Assembly: GCF_019222765.1 (NCBI RefSeq)
Contig: NZ_CP078145.1
Coordinates: 7,440,001-7,504,000 of the forward strand
Source: Nocardia iowensis
GTDB taxonomy: Bacteria > Actinomycetota > Actinomycetes > Mycobacteriales > Mycobacteriaceae
Direction of reading: 5' to 3'
DNA length: 64,000 nt
Position 1 is the stretch's first letter. Each line of letters begins with the position of its first letter. Positions 34,218 through 42,193 of this stretch are shown here, one piece after another. Below the pieces are notes generated by a model, which worked only from the letters and a program-made list of their open reading frames with translations, was not told the origin of the DNA and did not search any database. A program made the position numbers and the translations under genes.

Positions 34218-35345
34218 TTACAGCTCGGGCAGCGCGTACTCGCCGACCCGGGCACTGAGCACCCGAAGATGCTCCAGCCCGCCGCCGAGCGTGCGCTCGA
34301 TCGCGGTCAGCCTGGCCACGTAGTGGCCGACCGGATACTCCGCGGTGACGCCGATGCCGCCGTGCATCTGAATGGCCTCCTGGCCGATGTGCCGCGCCGA
34401 GCGACCGACCTGGAGCCGGGCCCGCGAGGCGATCAGCGGATCGGTCTCGCCGTCGGCCACCGCCGCGGTGACGTAAAGGCTCATGCTGCGTGCCAGTTCC
34501 AGCGAGACGTACATATTGGCCGCCCGCTGGGTGAGCGTCTGGAACTTCGACAGGGTGACCCCGAACTGCTTGCGCTGCTTCAGGTAGTCGGTAGTCAGCC
34601 GCAGCGCCTCTTCCATCACACCGATGGATTCCGCGCACAGGCTCGCCTGCGCCTGCGCCAGCGCCGACCGGATCGCTTCGGCCGCATCGACATCGCCGCC
34701 GAGCAGTTCGGCGGCGGCCTTGTCGAACTCGAGCTGCGCGCCGCGCTGCCCGTCTACCGTGCGGTAGTTCTTGCGGGTCACGCCCGTCGCGTCGGCGCCG
34801 ATCAGGAACAGCCCCGTCCCGCCGCCCGGCAGCTCCGCGCTGACCACCAGGTCATCGGCGCAGTCGCCGTGCGCGACCGGATTCTTGATGCCGGTCAGCA
34901 CATACGAATCACCTTGCGGCACAGCCGTGGTGGTGAGCTCGGTGGCCGGCCAGCGCACTCCAGGCTCGGCATGCGCGAAGGCGAGCAGCTTGTTACCGGC
35001 GGCGACCTCGGGGAGCACCCGCTGTCGCTGTTCGGCGGTACCGGCAAGAGCGATCAGCGCCCCTGGCACCAGCACCGCGTCCATGAGCGGTTCCGGCGCG
35101 AGCCTGCGCCCCACCTCCTCGAGGACAACCATCGTCTCCACCGGACCGGCGCCGACGCCGCCGTCCTCCTCGGTGAAGGTCAGTCCGAGGACGCCGAGTT
35201 CGGCGAGCTGGCGCCACACATCGCGACTCCAGCCGAGTTCGGTGTCGGTCACCTTCAGCCTGGACTCGGGGTCGTAGTTGCGGGCGAGCAGGTCACGGAC
35301 GGTGTCCCGCAGCATTTCCTGTTCATCGGTGAGATCGAAATCCAT
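34218..35345 (-). CDS. Acyl-CoA dehydrogenase, PimD-like small subunit
   Basis: 375 residues. ACAD fold with MDFDLTDEQEMLRDTVRDLL start, LGLTFTEEDGGVGAG, the FAD-binding DVDAAEAIRSALA segment, YLKQRKQFGVTLSKFQTLTQRAANM and the QMHGGIGVTAEYPVGHYVARL C-terminal motif. The MCAD-type catalytic Glu near the end (Y-E-G-T) is not present: the tail reads LGGGLEHLRVL. It starts 9 bases after the stop of the second ACAD gene, so both are surely one operon and likely form a heteromeric alpha2-beta2 enzyme, as pimeloyl-CoA dehydrogenase PimCD or mycobacterial FadE pairs do. The substrate is a dicarboxyl-, steroid- or branched-chain acyl-CoA. Confidence 0.88.
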   Translation of the reverse strand: MDFDLTDEQEMLRDTVRDLLARNYDPESRLKVTDTELGWSRDVWRQLAELGVLGLTFTEEDGGVGAGPVETMVVLEEVGRRLAPEPLMDAVLVPGALIALAGTAEQRQRVLPEVAAGNKLLAFAHAEPGVRWPATELTTTAVPQGDSYVLTGIKNPVAHGDCADDLVVSAELPGGGTGLFLIGADATGVTRKNYRTVDGQRGAQLEFDKAAAELLGGDVDAAEAIRSALAQAQASLCAESIGVMEEALRLTTDYLKQRKQFGVTLSKFQTLTQRAANMYVSLELARSMSLYVTAAVADGETDPLIASRARLQVGRSARHIGQEAIQMHGGIGVTAEYPVGHYVARLTAIERTLGGGLEHLRVLSARVGEYALPEL

Positions 35346-35354
35346 GGCGGCGCC

Positions 35355-36527
35355 TCACAATCCGAGGATCGTGGAGGCGATGATGGTGCGCTGCACCTCG
35401 CTGGAGCCTCCGTAGATGGTTGTCTTGCGGTAGTTCAGGTAGGCGGGGCCGCTGCGCTGCGCCCAACCGGGCGAAGCGATCTCGTCGGCACCGACCGGTA
35501 GCGCGTCCTGGCCCGCGATATCCACCAGCAGTTCGGTGGCGGCCTGCTGCAGCTCCGAGCCGCGCAGCTTGAGCACCGAGGACGCCGGATTCGGCTTGCC
35601 GTCCGAGGAATTCGAGACCACCCGCAGCTGAGTCAGTTCCAGCGCGAGCAGCTCGTTCTCCAGCTCGGCGATCCGCGCCGCGAACAGCGGATCCTCGAGC
35701 AGCGTGCCGGTACCCGACTTGGTCTGCGCCGCATACTCTTTCGCGATGCCGAGCTTCACCTTGGTGCGGCCGACACCGGTGATGCCGGTGCGTTCGTTGC
35801 CGAGCAGGAACTTGGCGTAGGTCCAGCCCATGTTCTCCTCGCCGACCAGCTGATCGGCCGGGACCCGGACATTTTCGAAGAACACCTCGTTCACCTCGTA
35901 GCCGCCATCGATCAGCTTGATCGGGCGGATGGTGACACCGGGCGACTTCACGTCGAACAGCAGGAACGAGATGCCAGCCTGCTTCTTCGCCGCGCTCGGA
36001 TCGGTACGCACCAGACAGAAGATCCAGTCCGCGTACTGCGCGAGCGTGGTCCAGATCTTCTGGCCGTTGACGATGTAGGAGTCGCCGTCGCGCACCGCGG
36101 TGGTGCGCAGCGAGGCGAGGTCGGAACCGGCGTCGGGCTCGGAAAAGCCCTGGCACCACCAGATGTCCAAGGCGGCGGTTGGCGGCAGGAAGCGCTGCTT
36201 GAGCTCCTCGGAGCCGAACTGCGCGATCACCGGCCCGACCATCTGCGCGTTGAACGTCAGCGGCTCGGGCACCGAGGCCAGCTGCATCTCGTCCTGCCAG
36301 ATGTGGCGCTGCATCGGGGTCCAGTCCTTGCCACCCCACTCGACCGGCCAGTGCGGCACCGCGATGCCGTGCTCGTTGAGGGTCTTGTGCGAACGGACGA
36401 TGTCCTCGCGGGACAGCTCGTGGCCGTATTTGAAGCGCTCCCGGATGTCGGCGGGGATCTCGGTCCGATAGAAGTTTCGCAGTTCGTCGCGGAAGGCGAC
36501 TTCGTCGGGGGACAGGCTTATTTTCAT
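35355..36527 (-). CDS. Acyl-CoA dehydrogenase, PimC-like large subunit
   Basis: 390 residues from ATG 36527. Signature elements: MKISLSPDEVAFRDELRNFYRTEIP, the HWPVEWGGKDWTP segment typical of the PimC/FadE branch, WWCQGFSEPDAGSDLASLRTTA (FAD-binding), GQKIWTTLAQYADWIFCLVRTD and the C-terminal IYGGSSEVQRTIIASTIL. In medium-chain ACADs the last motif is Y-E-G-T with the catalytic Glu; here Glu is Gly. The base may come from elsewhere in the dimer. It is transcribed first, then the small subunit. The likely role is a beta-oxidation step on an unusual acyl-CoA. Confidence 0.9.
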   Translation of the reverse strand: MKISLSPDEVAFRDELRNFYRTEIPADIRERFKYGHELSREDIVRSHKTLNEHGIAVPHWPVEWGGKDWTPMQRHIWQDEMQLASVPEPLTFNAQMVGPVIAQFGSEELKQRFLPPTAALDIWWCQGFSEPDAGSDLASLRTTAVRDGDSYIVNGQKIWTTLAQYADWIFCLVRTDPSAAKKQAGISFLLFDVKSPGVTIRPIKLIDGGYEVNEVFFENVRVPADQLVGEENMGWTYAKFLLGNERTGITGVGRTKVKLGIAKEYAAQTKSGTGTLLEDPLFAARIAELENELLALELTQLRVVSNSSDGKPNPASSVLKLRGSELQQAATELLVDIAGQDALPVGADEIASPGWAQRSGPAYLNYRKTTIYGGSSEVQRTIIASTILGL

Positions 36528-36767
36528 ACGCAGCTCCGTCTGTGTCTCGTACGTCCGAGTCCAACCTACCCTCCGGTAATCTCCCACTGTCGGTTGGCTC
36601 ACACCGGCAGGACACGCTCGCGCGCTCCGTGTTCGCGGTGCACCGTCGACAACTCCGGCCCGTCGACCAGGTGAACAGCACGGCTACCCGGGCGGTATTT
36701 CCGACGAACTGGTACGTTGCTGCACGTGGGTTGGGGACCCCGAGACTTTGCGTATCGAGGAGTTCGA

Positions 36768-37655
36768 GTGAACGGCAGGACCATCGCACGCGCCACCACG
36801 GCCGTGACAGCTCTCGGCATCGGCGCGGCGCTGACCCTGGCCGGCCCGGCAGCCGCCGATCCGGAACCGTCACCACTCGACTCCGGGCTCGCCCACCTCA
36901 CCGAGACCGCGGGGCCCGACCCGGTCGTGCAGGCGGGTGTCGGCGCGCTGACGCAGTACACCAAGCTCGCCGACGTGGCCGCACTGCGCCACGTCACCAG
37001 CGCCTTCACCCCGTTCGCCTATGCCGCACCCACTTTCGGCTGCGGCAGCATCGGGCCGATCACCACGATCATCGCGGCCGCCACCACCGACGGGGCAGGC
37101 GGCAGCCAGGACCTCAATGTCGAGCCGGGCACCCTGCGGTTCAGCGCGACCCCCGCGCACACCGGCACGCCGCTGGCTTCCGGCCTCGTCGTCGCGTGGG
37201 TGAATATCAACAACGGTGCCAGCGGCATCAATTCGCTCGACGACATCACCGAGTACGGCCTTCCGTCGCTGTCGAAGACGGTGCACAGCGGACCCGGCAC
37301 GGTCATCGCCTCGATGTGGGGCATCATCGACTACCCCTTCGCGCACTGCGTGATGACGCCGACCGTCGGCACGTTCATGGTTCCGGACCAGCCCGCGGGT
37401 CAGCCGGTGAAGCCGCCGACGACGACCGCCCCCGATCTGGGTACGCCGGGCCCCAACGGTACGGAGATCGGACCGGCACCGGAGCGCGCGCCGTCCACCG
37501 CGCCGAAGCCCGCTCCCGCGCCCGCCCCGGCCCCTCCTGCGGCTCCCCCGGCCCCCGAGCCCGCTCCGGCCCCGGCTCCCCCGGCGCCGCCGACCACCCC
37601 TAGCGTGCCCGCGGGTGCCGCGGTGCACGGCGAATTCACCAAGCCCGCCAGCTGA
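36768..37655 (+). CDS. Secreted Ala/Pro-rich protein
   Basis: 295 residues from GTG 36768, preceded by GAGGAG. The signal peptide is clear (GRTIARATTAVTALGIGAALTLAGPAAA-DP). The central domain (about 35-200) has two Cys (TFGCGS, AHCVMTP) and a repetitive beta-like pattern with no family I can name. The C-terminal 90 residues are a Pro/Ala-rich low-complexity tail (APAPAPAPPAAPPAPEP). Similar exported proteins with a small domain and PA-rich tail occur widely in Nocardia and mycobacteria. It is divergent from the PimC-like gene. Confidence 0.7.
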   Translation: MNGRTIARATTAVTALGIGAALTLAGPAAADPEPSPLDSGLAHLTETAGPDPVVQAGVGALTQYTKLADVAALRHVTSAFTPFAYAAPTFGCGSIGPITTIIAAATTDGAGGSQDLNVEPGTLRFSATPAHTGTPLASGLVVAWVNINNGASGINSLDDITEYGLPSLSKTVHSGPGTVIASMWGIIDYPFAHCVMTPTVGTFMVPDQPAGQPVKPPTTTAPDLGTPGPNGTEIGPAPERAPSTAPKPAPAPAPAPPAAPPAPEPAPAPAPPAPPTTPSVPAGAAVHGEFTKPAS

Positions 37656-37657
37656 CC

Positions 37658-37685
37658 GCGGCACCGCCACGGATGACGGTGCCGC
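37658..37685. terminator. Bidirectional terminator hairpin
   Basis: GCGGCACCG (37658-37666) and CGGTGCCGC (37677-37685), perfect 9-bp arms with a 10-base loop, directly behind the secreted-protein stop and just before the stop of the convergent epoxide hydrolase gene. Confidence 0.75.
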
Positions 37686-37695
37686 ACAGCCCGGT

Positions 37696-38841
37696 TCAGC
37701 GGATCTTGGCGAAGAAGGTACGGATGTCGGCCGCGTGCTCAGCCGGAAGTTCCATCGCGACGAAGTGATTGCCGGTATTGCCCTCCGGCCAGTACGCGAT
37801 GTCGTTGTCACGCTGGGCGAGTCGCAGCATCAGTGCCGACCCGCCGCCGTAAACACCGGTCGGAACCTGCTTTTGGCCCTTGGGCCAGACGAATCCGCCG
37901 TCGCCGAGGCCGTTGTACATCGGCCAGGATGATGTCGCCGCCGTGTTGGTGAACCAGTAGATGCTGATATTGGTCAGCAGGTGGTCCCGGTCGATGGCGT
38001 CCTCGGCCCGATCGACCATCGGGGCGAATTCGTTGAACTTGTGCATCAGCCAACCCAGCAGCCCGACCGGCGAATCGGTCCACCCATGGGCGAAGGTCTG
38101 CGGGGCGGCGCGCAGCAAGGTGTGATGGTCCACCCCGGTCATCCACTGCTGCATGAGGTCCCACTCGGCGCGCTCGTCCGGCGTCATGGTCGGCACGTCG
38201 GCCGCGGTCGGCATGCCGACACCGCCATCGAGATGCACGCCGATCACCCGATCCGGTGCCGCGATCGCCAATTCCGGCGCGACATAGGCGCCGAGATCGC
38301 CGCCCTGCGCGCCGAAACGCCGGTAGCCGAGCCGATCCATCAGCACCAGCCACATCTCGGCCACCCGGCGCGGCGTCATCCCCACCTCCCGCGGCGCCGC
38401 CGAGAAACCGAAGCCGGGGACCGACGGCACCACGACGTGGAAGGCCTGCGCCGGGTCGAGGCCGTGCTTGCGCGGATCGGCGAGCAGGTCGATGGTTTTG
38501 CTGAATTCGACGAAGGTGTTGGGCCAGCCGTGGGTCAGGATCAGCGGCACGGCGTCCGGCTCTGGCGAGCGCACGTGCACGAAATGCACGTCGAGGCCGT
38601 CGATTTCGGTGATGAACTGCGGGAACTCGTTCAGCGCCGCTTCCTGTGCGCGCCAGTCGAATTCGGACCGCCAGTATTCGGCGAGCTCCTGCAGGTAGGC
38701 GACCGGCACGCCGCGCTCGCGGCCCGAACCGGGCAGCTGCGGCGACCAGCGGGTGCGGCTCAGCCGATCGTGCAGGTCGTCCAGGTCCGCCTGCGCGATG
38801 TCGATGCGGAACGGGCGAACAGCGGTGCGGTTGTCGGTCAT
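37696..38841 (-). CDS. Epoxide hydrolase, alpha/beta-hydrolase with EHN domain
   Basis: 381 residues from ATG 38841, with AAGGAG upstream. The N-terminal EHN domain (about 5-110: RPFRIDIAQADLDDLHDRLSRTRW) is followed by an alpha/beta-hydrolase fold. Seen: oxyanion HGWPNTFVEF, nucleophile region GGDLGAYVAPELAIAAPDRV (Asp), and EH-type loops near YWFTNTAATSSWPMYN. It resembles microsomal epoxide hydrolases of actinobacteria, which open epoxides of aromatic or lipid substrates to diols. It is divergent from a YafY-type regulator with a palindrome between, so probably regulated by it. Confidence 0.88.
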   Translation of the reverse strand: MTDNRTAVRPFRIDIAQADLDDLHDRLSRTRWSPQLPGSGRERGVPVAYLQELAEYWRSEFDWRAQEAALNEFPQFITEIDGLDVHFVHVRSPEPDAVPLILTHGWPNTFVEFSKTIDLLADPRKHGLDPAQAFHVVVPSVPGFGFSAAPREVGMTPRRVAEMWLVLMDRLGYRRFGAQGGDLGAYVAPELAIAAPDRVIGVHLDGGVGMPTAADVPTMTPDERAEWDLMQQWMTGVDHHTLLRAAPQTFAHGWTDSPVGLLGWLMHKFNEFAPMVDRAEDAIDRDHLLTNISIYWFTNTAATSSWPMYNGLGDGGFVWPKGQKQVPTGVYGGGSALMLRLAQRDNDIAYWPEGNTGNHFVAMELPAEHAADIRTFFAKIR

Positions 38842-38897
38842 CGGTGCAGCTCCTTGCGGGTTGTTCTAGCGATCTGGGCACTACGTTAGAGGCCATG

Positions 38898-38916
38898 TAG
38901 GACCATCTATGTCCTA
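38898..38916. promoter_or_regulatory. Palindromic operator between epoxide hydrolase and WYL regulator
   Basis: TAGGAC-catctat-GTCCTA: perfect 6-bp arms with a 7-base spacer, centred in the 97-base divergent gap and nearer the regulator start. Each arm follows ATG/ATCT-like AT-rich sequence, compatible with a divergent -10 region. It is the best candidate site for the YafY-type regulator. Confidence 0.6.
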
Positions 38917-38938
38917 GTTATCTGGAATCCTGAAATTC

Positions 38939-39931
38939 ATGAACGACACCCCCGCACGGCTGCTGCGCCTGCTCTCCTTGCTGCAGACCCCGCGCGACTG
39001 GCCTGGCAGCGAACTGGCCGAACGACTAGGCGTCACCGACCGCACGGTGCGCCGCGATATCGACCGGCTGCGCGAACTCGGTTACCCGGTCGAGGCGACG
39101 ATGGGGGCCGCGGGCGGCTATCGCCTGGTGGCCGGGTCCGCGCTGCCGCCGTTGCTGGTCGAGGACGACGAGGCGGTTGCCATCGCGGTCGGGTTGCGGG
39201 CCGCGGCGGGTTACGCCGTCACCGGCATCGAGGAAGCGTCGGTTCGCGCCCTCACCAAGCTGGAACAGGTGTTGCCCGCGAAACTGCGCCGTCGGGTCCG
39301 GGTGCTCGGCACCGCGCTGGCGCTGCCAACCGATACCGGCCCGACGGTGGACCCGGAGGTGTTGACGGTGCTCGCCGCCGCTGTAACCAACCGGGAGCGG
39401 GTGCGTTTCACGTATCGCGACGGGGCGGGGGCCGAGACCCGGCGGCACGCCGAACCTGTCGGACTGGCGCCGTCGCGGCACCGCTGGTATCTCGTCGGCT
39501 ACGACATCGAGCGCGACGACTGGCGCATCTATCGTGCCGACAGGATCGAACGTCCGCAGCCAACGGCGGCCCGATTCACGCCGCGAGAACTACCCGCCGC
39601 CGATCCCGCCGCATATGTGGCCGGACGCCGAACCGACTGGGGCACACCGACTTTTCATTTCTCGGTCACCATTCACGCACCCGCCGGACGAGTTGCCGGT
39701 CGACTCGGTGACGACCAAGGCGACCTCGTCGCGATCGACGAGCACACCTGCCGCCTTGACGCCCGCCGCGACGACTCCCCGGAATGGTTGGCGCACCGGC
39801 TGATCAGCCTCGGCGCCGACTTCGAGGTGCACCAGCCACCGGAGCTGATCCGGCAACTGCGCGCGGTGTCCGTCCGCCTCGATCGCGCTATCGGCAACTC
39901 GGCGGGCGCGCAAGCTCAGCGCGGCAACTGA
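38939..39931 (+). CDS. YafY-type regulator with HTH and WYL domains
   Basis: 330 residues. The N-terminal HTH_11 domain (LLRLLSLLQTPRDWPGSELAERLGVTDRTVRRDIDRLRELGYPVEATMGAAGGYRL) is typical, followed by a WYL domain (about 150-230: EPVGLAPSRHRWYLVGYDIERDDWRIYRADRI) and a WCX C-terminal domain. WYL domains bind nucleotides or nucleic acid ends. It is divergent from the epoxide hydrolase and probably controls it. Its 3' end overlaps the convergent downstream gene by 16 bases. Confidence 0.9.
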   Translation: MNDTPARLLRLLSLLQTPRDWPGSELAERLGVTDRTVRRDIDRLRELGYPVEATMGAAGGYRLVAGSALPPLLVEDDEAVAIAVGLRAAAGYAVTGIEEASVRALTKLEQVLPAKLRRRVRVLGTALALPTDTGPTVDPEVLTVLAAAVTNRERVRFTYRDGAGAETRRHAEPVGLAPSRHRWYLVGYDIERDDWRIYRADRIERPQPTAARFTPRELPAADPAAYVAGRRTDWGTPTFHFSVTIHAPAGRVAGRLGDDQGDLVAIDEHTCRLDARRDDSPEWLAHRLISLGADFEVHQPPELIRQLRAVSVRLDRAIGNSAGAQAQRGN

Positions 39932-40845
39932 ATTCGCAGGACCGCGCCGCTCTCGGTGCCTGCCATCAGCTGACCGGACTGGCCAGGGATGGCTACCACC
40001 GAGGTCAACGGCTCCCCGTTCAGCACGGCGCAGGCGGCGCCGGTGGCCGGATCGACGCGGACGAGTTGGCCGAAAATGGTGGTCACGTAAAGAATCCCGG
40101 CCGGATCGATCAGTAGGTCGTCGACGAAATCCGGCACACCGGGCACCGGCGAGGACAGATCAGCGACCGTGGACGGGCTGCCGGGAGCATCGATCGGGAT
40201 GCGCAGAATGCGGCCGAGCGGGCCGCCATTGGAGGTCACATAGAGCACGCGGTCGTGCACGACAACACCATTCGCGCTCGTCTCGGGGGCCTGCGCGGTC
40301 CAGTCGGTATCGATGGAACCGTCCGGGCGGACCCGGATCACGCCGGACAGTGACGCACCCAGGTACAGGTAGCCGTCCGCGTCGAATGCGGCGCCGTTGG
40401 GCATGCTGGCCAACCCGGAGACGAAAACCTCGGGCTTCGGGTCCACGGCCGTCGGATCGAAACGGACCACCCCGCCGGGACGGAACACGCTGGTCGGCGT
40501 GTCCCCATAGACGACATAGAGCAAGCCGTCCGGGCCACTGCGTACCGCACCCGGGAATTCCACCGGGACGGTCGCGGTCAGCGCACCGGAGCGGTCATAG
40601 CGTTGCACCACATTGCGATACACGCGGGAGACCCACACGTTGCCCTGCGCGTCGTAGCCGATGTTCTCCGCCCAGTCGAGCACCGGTATCGACGCGGGCA
40701 CCGCGGTCGCGGCGAGCGCGGGGGCACACGAGGCGATCGGCTCCGCCGGGGCAATCGGTTTCGCATCGGCAACCGGTGCGGTGCACGCCAGCGCGACCAG
40801 CGCGGCGATCCAGAGCAGCGGGCCTCGGCTACGAAGTCTTCTCAA
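39916..40845 (-). CDS. Exported SMP-30/gluconolactonase-like beta-propeller
   Basis: 309 residues from TTG 40845, which has GGGG about 6 bases upstream; a GTG at 40866 is possible. Signal peptide RRLRSRGPLLWIAALVALACTAPVADA. The rest is a six-blade beta-propeller of the SMP-30/gluconolactonase/strictosidine-synthase kind: SGPDGLLYVVYGD, FDADGYLYLGAS, DRVLYVTSN, DPAGILYVTT are blade strands. Such proteins hydrolyse lactones or esters with a bound metal, or act as binding proteins. The C-terminus overlaps the WYL gene by 16 bases (tail to tail), an unusually tight arrangement. The substrate is unknown. Confidence 0.75.
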   Translation of the reverse strand: MRRLRSRGPLLWIAALVALACTAPVADAKPIAPAEPIASCAPALAATAVPASIPVLDWAENIGYDAQGNVWVSRVYRNVVQRYDRSGALTATVPVEFPGAVRSGPDGLLYVVYGDTPTSVFRPGGVVRFDPTAVDPKPEVFVSGLASMPNGAAFDADGYLYLGASLSGVIRVRPDGSIDTDWTAQAPETSANGVVVHDRVLYVTSNGGPLGRILRIPIDAPGSPSTVADLSSPVPGVPDFVDDLLIDPAGILYVTTIFGQLVRVDPATGAACAVLNGEPLTSVVAIPGQSGQLMAGTESGAVLRIQLPR

Positions 40846-40987
40846 CGCATCCCCAGATCTCTCCACGCGGACAGCAATCGGCTGGCAGTCTAACCGCCTT
40901 GACAACCCTGCTGGCCGACATCGTTCCGCACCCGTCGGATGCCACATGAAGTCCACTGAGCGGCAGGATCTTTGGCAAGATCTGAGC

Positions 40988-41713
40988 ATGCCCTTTTTCG
41001 ACAGCGCGCGTGGCCGGATGCATTATCGGCGCTGGCCGACGGAAGACAGCGTGGCGACGGTGCTGCTGCTGCCCGGGCTGGGCCAGCACAGCGGTCACTA
41101 CCACCGATTCGCGCGGACGTTGAAGGCCGCCGGTATCGCGATGTGGGCGCTGGATACCTCGGGGCACGGACTGAGCGAAGGTGATCCGCGCAAACCGGGC
41201 ACCTTGGCGGAGCTGGTCGCGGACGCGCTGAAGCTGTTCGACATCGTCCGCGCGACCTCGCCGGAATCGTCGTTGCTGCTGATGGGTCATTCGCTCGGGG
41301 CGGTCACCGCGCTCGGATTGTTCGGGTCGGCGGTGCCGGATGCGGACGCGGCGACGACCGATTCGACGGTTGTCGAACGCGCCTACCCGCTGCGGCCCGC
41401 CATCCCGGCGGCCGCGGTGCGCGGCATGGTGCTGTCCGGCGTGCCGAAGCGGGCACTCGGCGGCGGGCTACCGGGCGCGCCGGGAACGCCGCTGCCACCT
41501 GGGCTTCCGGTGCTCGCGGTACACGGCGTTGAGGATCGCCGCGCGCCGATTGATGCGGTAAGGGTATGGACTCAGCGCCACGAATCGGTAGATTTACGCG
41601 AGTACGCCGATGCCGGGCACGATCTACTGCACGAGCCGGTGCACGCGCGAGTCGCTGCCGACATCGCGGACTGGATGCAGGGTGTCGTCGTGGGGTTGGC
41701 ACGGCGCCCGTGA
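40988..41713 (+). CDS. Alpha/beta hydrolase, monoacylglycerol-lipase-like
   Basis: 241 residues from ATG 40988. The fold and motifs match bacterial monoglyceride lipases: LLLPGLGQHSGHYHRFARTLKAAGIAMWALDTSGHGLSEG (oxyanion and substrate loop), nucleophile elbow MGHSLGAV, Asp in HGVEDRRAPIDAVRV and His in DAGHDLLHE. The chain is shorter than the 270-280 of well-studied members, missing part of the cap. Cytoplasmic, no signal peptide. It is divergent from the SMP-30-like gene and precedes the ESX-accessory genes by 40 bases. Confidence 0.88.
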   Translation: MPFFDSARGRMHYRRWPTEDSVATVLLLPGLGQHSGHYHRFARTLKAAGIAMWALDTSGHGLSEGDPRKPGTLAELVADALKLFDIVRATSPESSLLLMGHSLGAVTALGLFGSAVPDADAATTDSTVVERAYPLRPAIPAAAVRGMVLSGVPKRALGGGLPGAPGTPLPPGLPVLAVHGVEDRRAPIDAVRVWTQRHESVDLREYADAGHDLLHEPVHARVAADIADWMQGVVVGLARRP

Positions 41714-41752
41714 CCTGAGCATCGCTCAGAGATGAGGAAGGGGGTCGGCGAG

Positions 41753-42193
41753 GTGCCATCGAACGAGAACGGCAATGGTGTCGGCAGTCCGGAACGATCG
41801 GATTTCCCGGCACCCGGCGTCACTGCCGCCGGGCTGCACCGAGCGGTCGACGAAGGTGAGCTGTGGATCGACAGCGTGCTCGTCGCCGACGGCGTGCACG
41901 AACGCTGCGCGCGCCGCTATGAGCAACTCGCCAATCAGATCGAAGAACAGATGCGGATACTCAGCGCCGCCTCGTCGCTGCCTGGCTTCGGCGGGTTCGA
42001 ATCCGGCGACGCACTGCGCGCGGGATTCGAGAAGAAGGCGCACGGCGCGCTGACCCGGCTGTGGGAATACGCCGAAGCCGCCAGGGAACTCGCGCTGACC
42101 TTCCGGGCCGCCGCGGCTGCCTACCAGGGCGCCGACCACGCGCTCGCGGTGACCGTCGACCGGATCGACGTGGCAGGAGCGACGCATGCGTAA
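41753..42193 (+). CDS. ESX-associated helical protein (WXG-like)
   Basis: 146 residues. The GTG at 41753 is preferred because GGAAGGGGG sits 8 bases upstream; an in-frame ATG 21 bases earlier has none. The chain is a single helical domain with long heptad-like stretches (VDEGELWIDSVLVADGVHERCARRYEQLANQIEEQM; GFEKKAHGALTRLWEYAEAARELALTFRAAAAAYQ), like the hairpin of WXG100 or PE-type proteins. It overlaps the start of the PPE-like gene by 8 bases and precedes EspG. Its role as an ESX substrate or partner of the PPE-like protein is inferred from these neighbours. Confidence 0.6.
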   Translation: MPSNENGNGVGSPERSDFPAPGVTAAGLHRAVDEGELWIDSVLVADGVHERCARRYEQLANQIEEQMRILSAASSLPGFGGFESGDALRAGFEKKAHGALTRLWEYAEAARELALTFRAAAAAYQGADHALAVTVDRIDVAGATHA

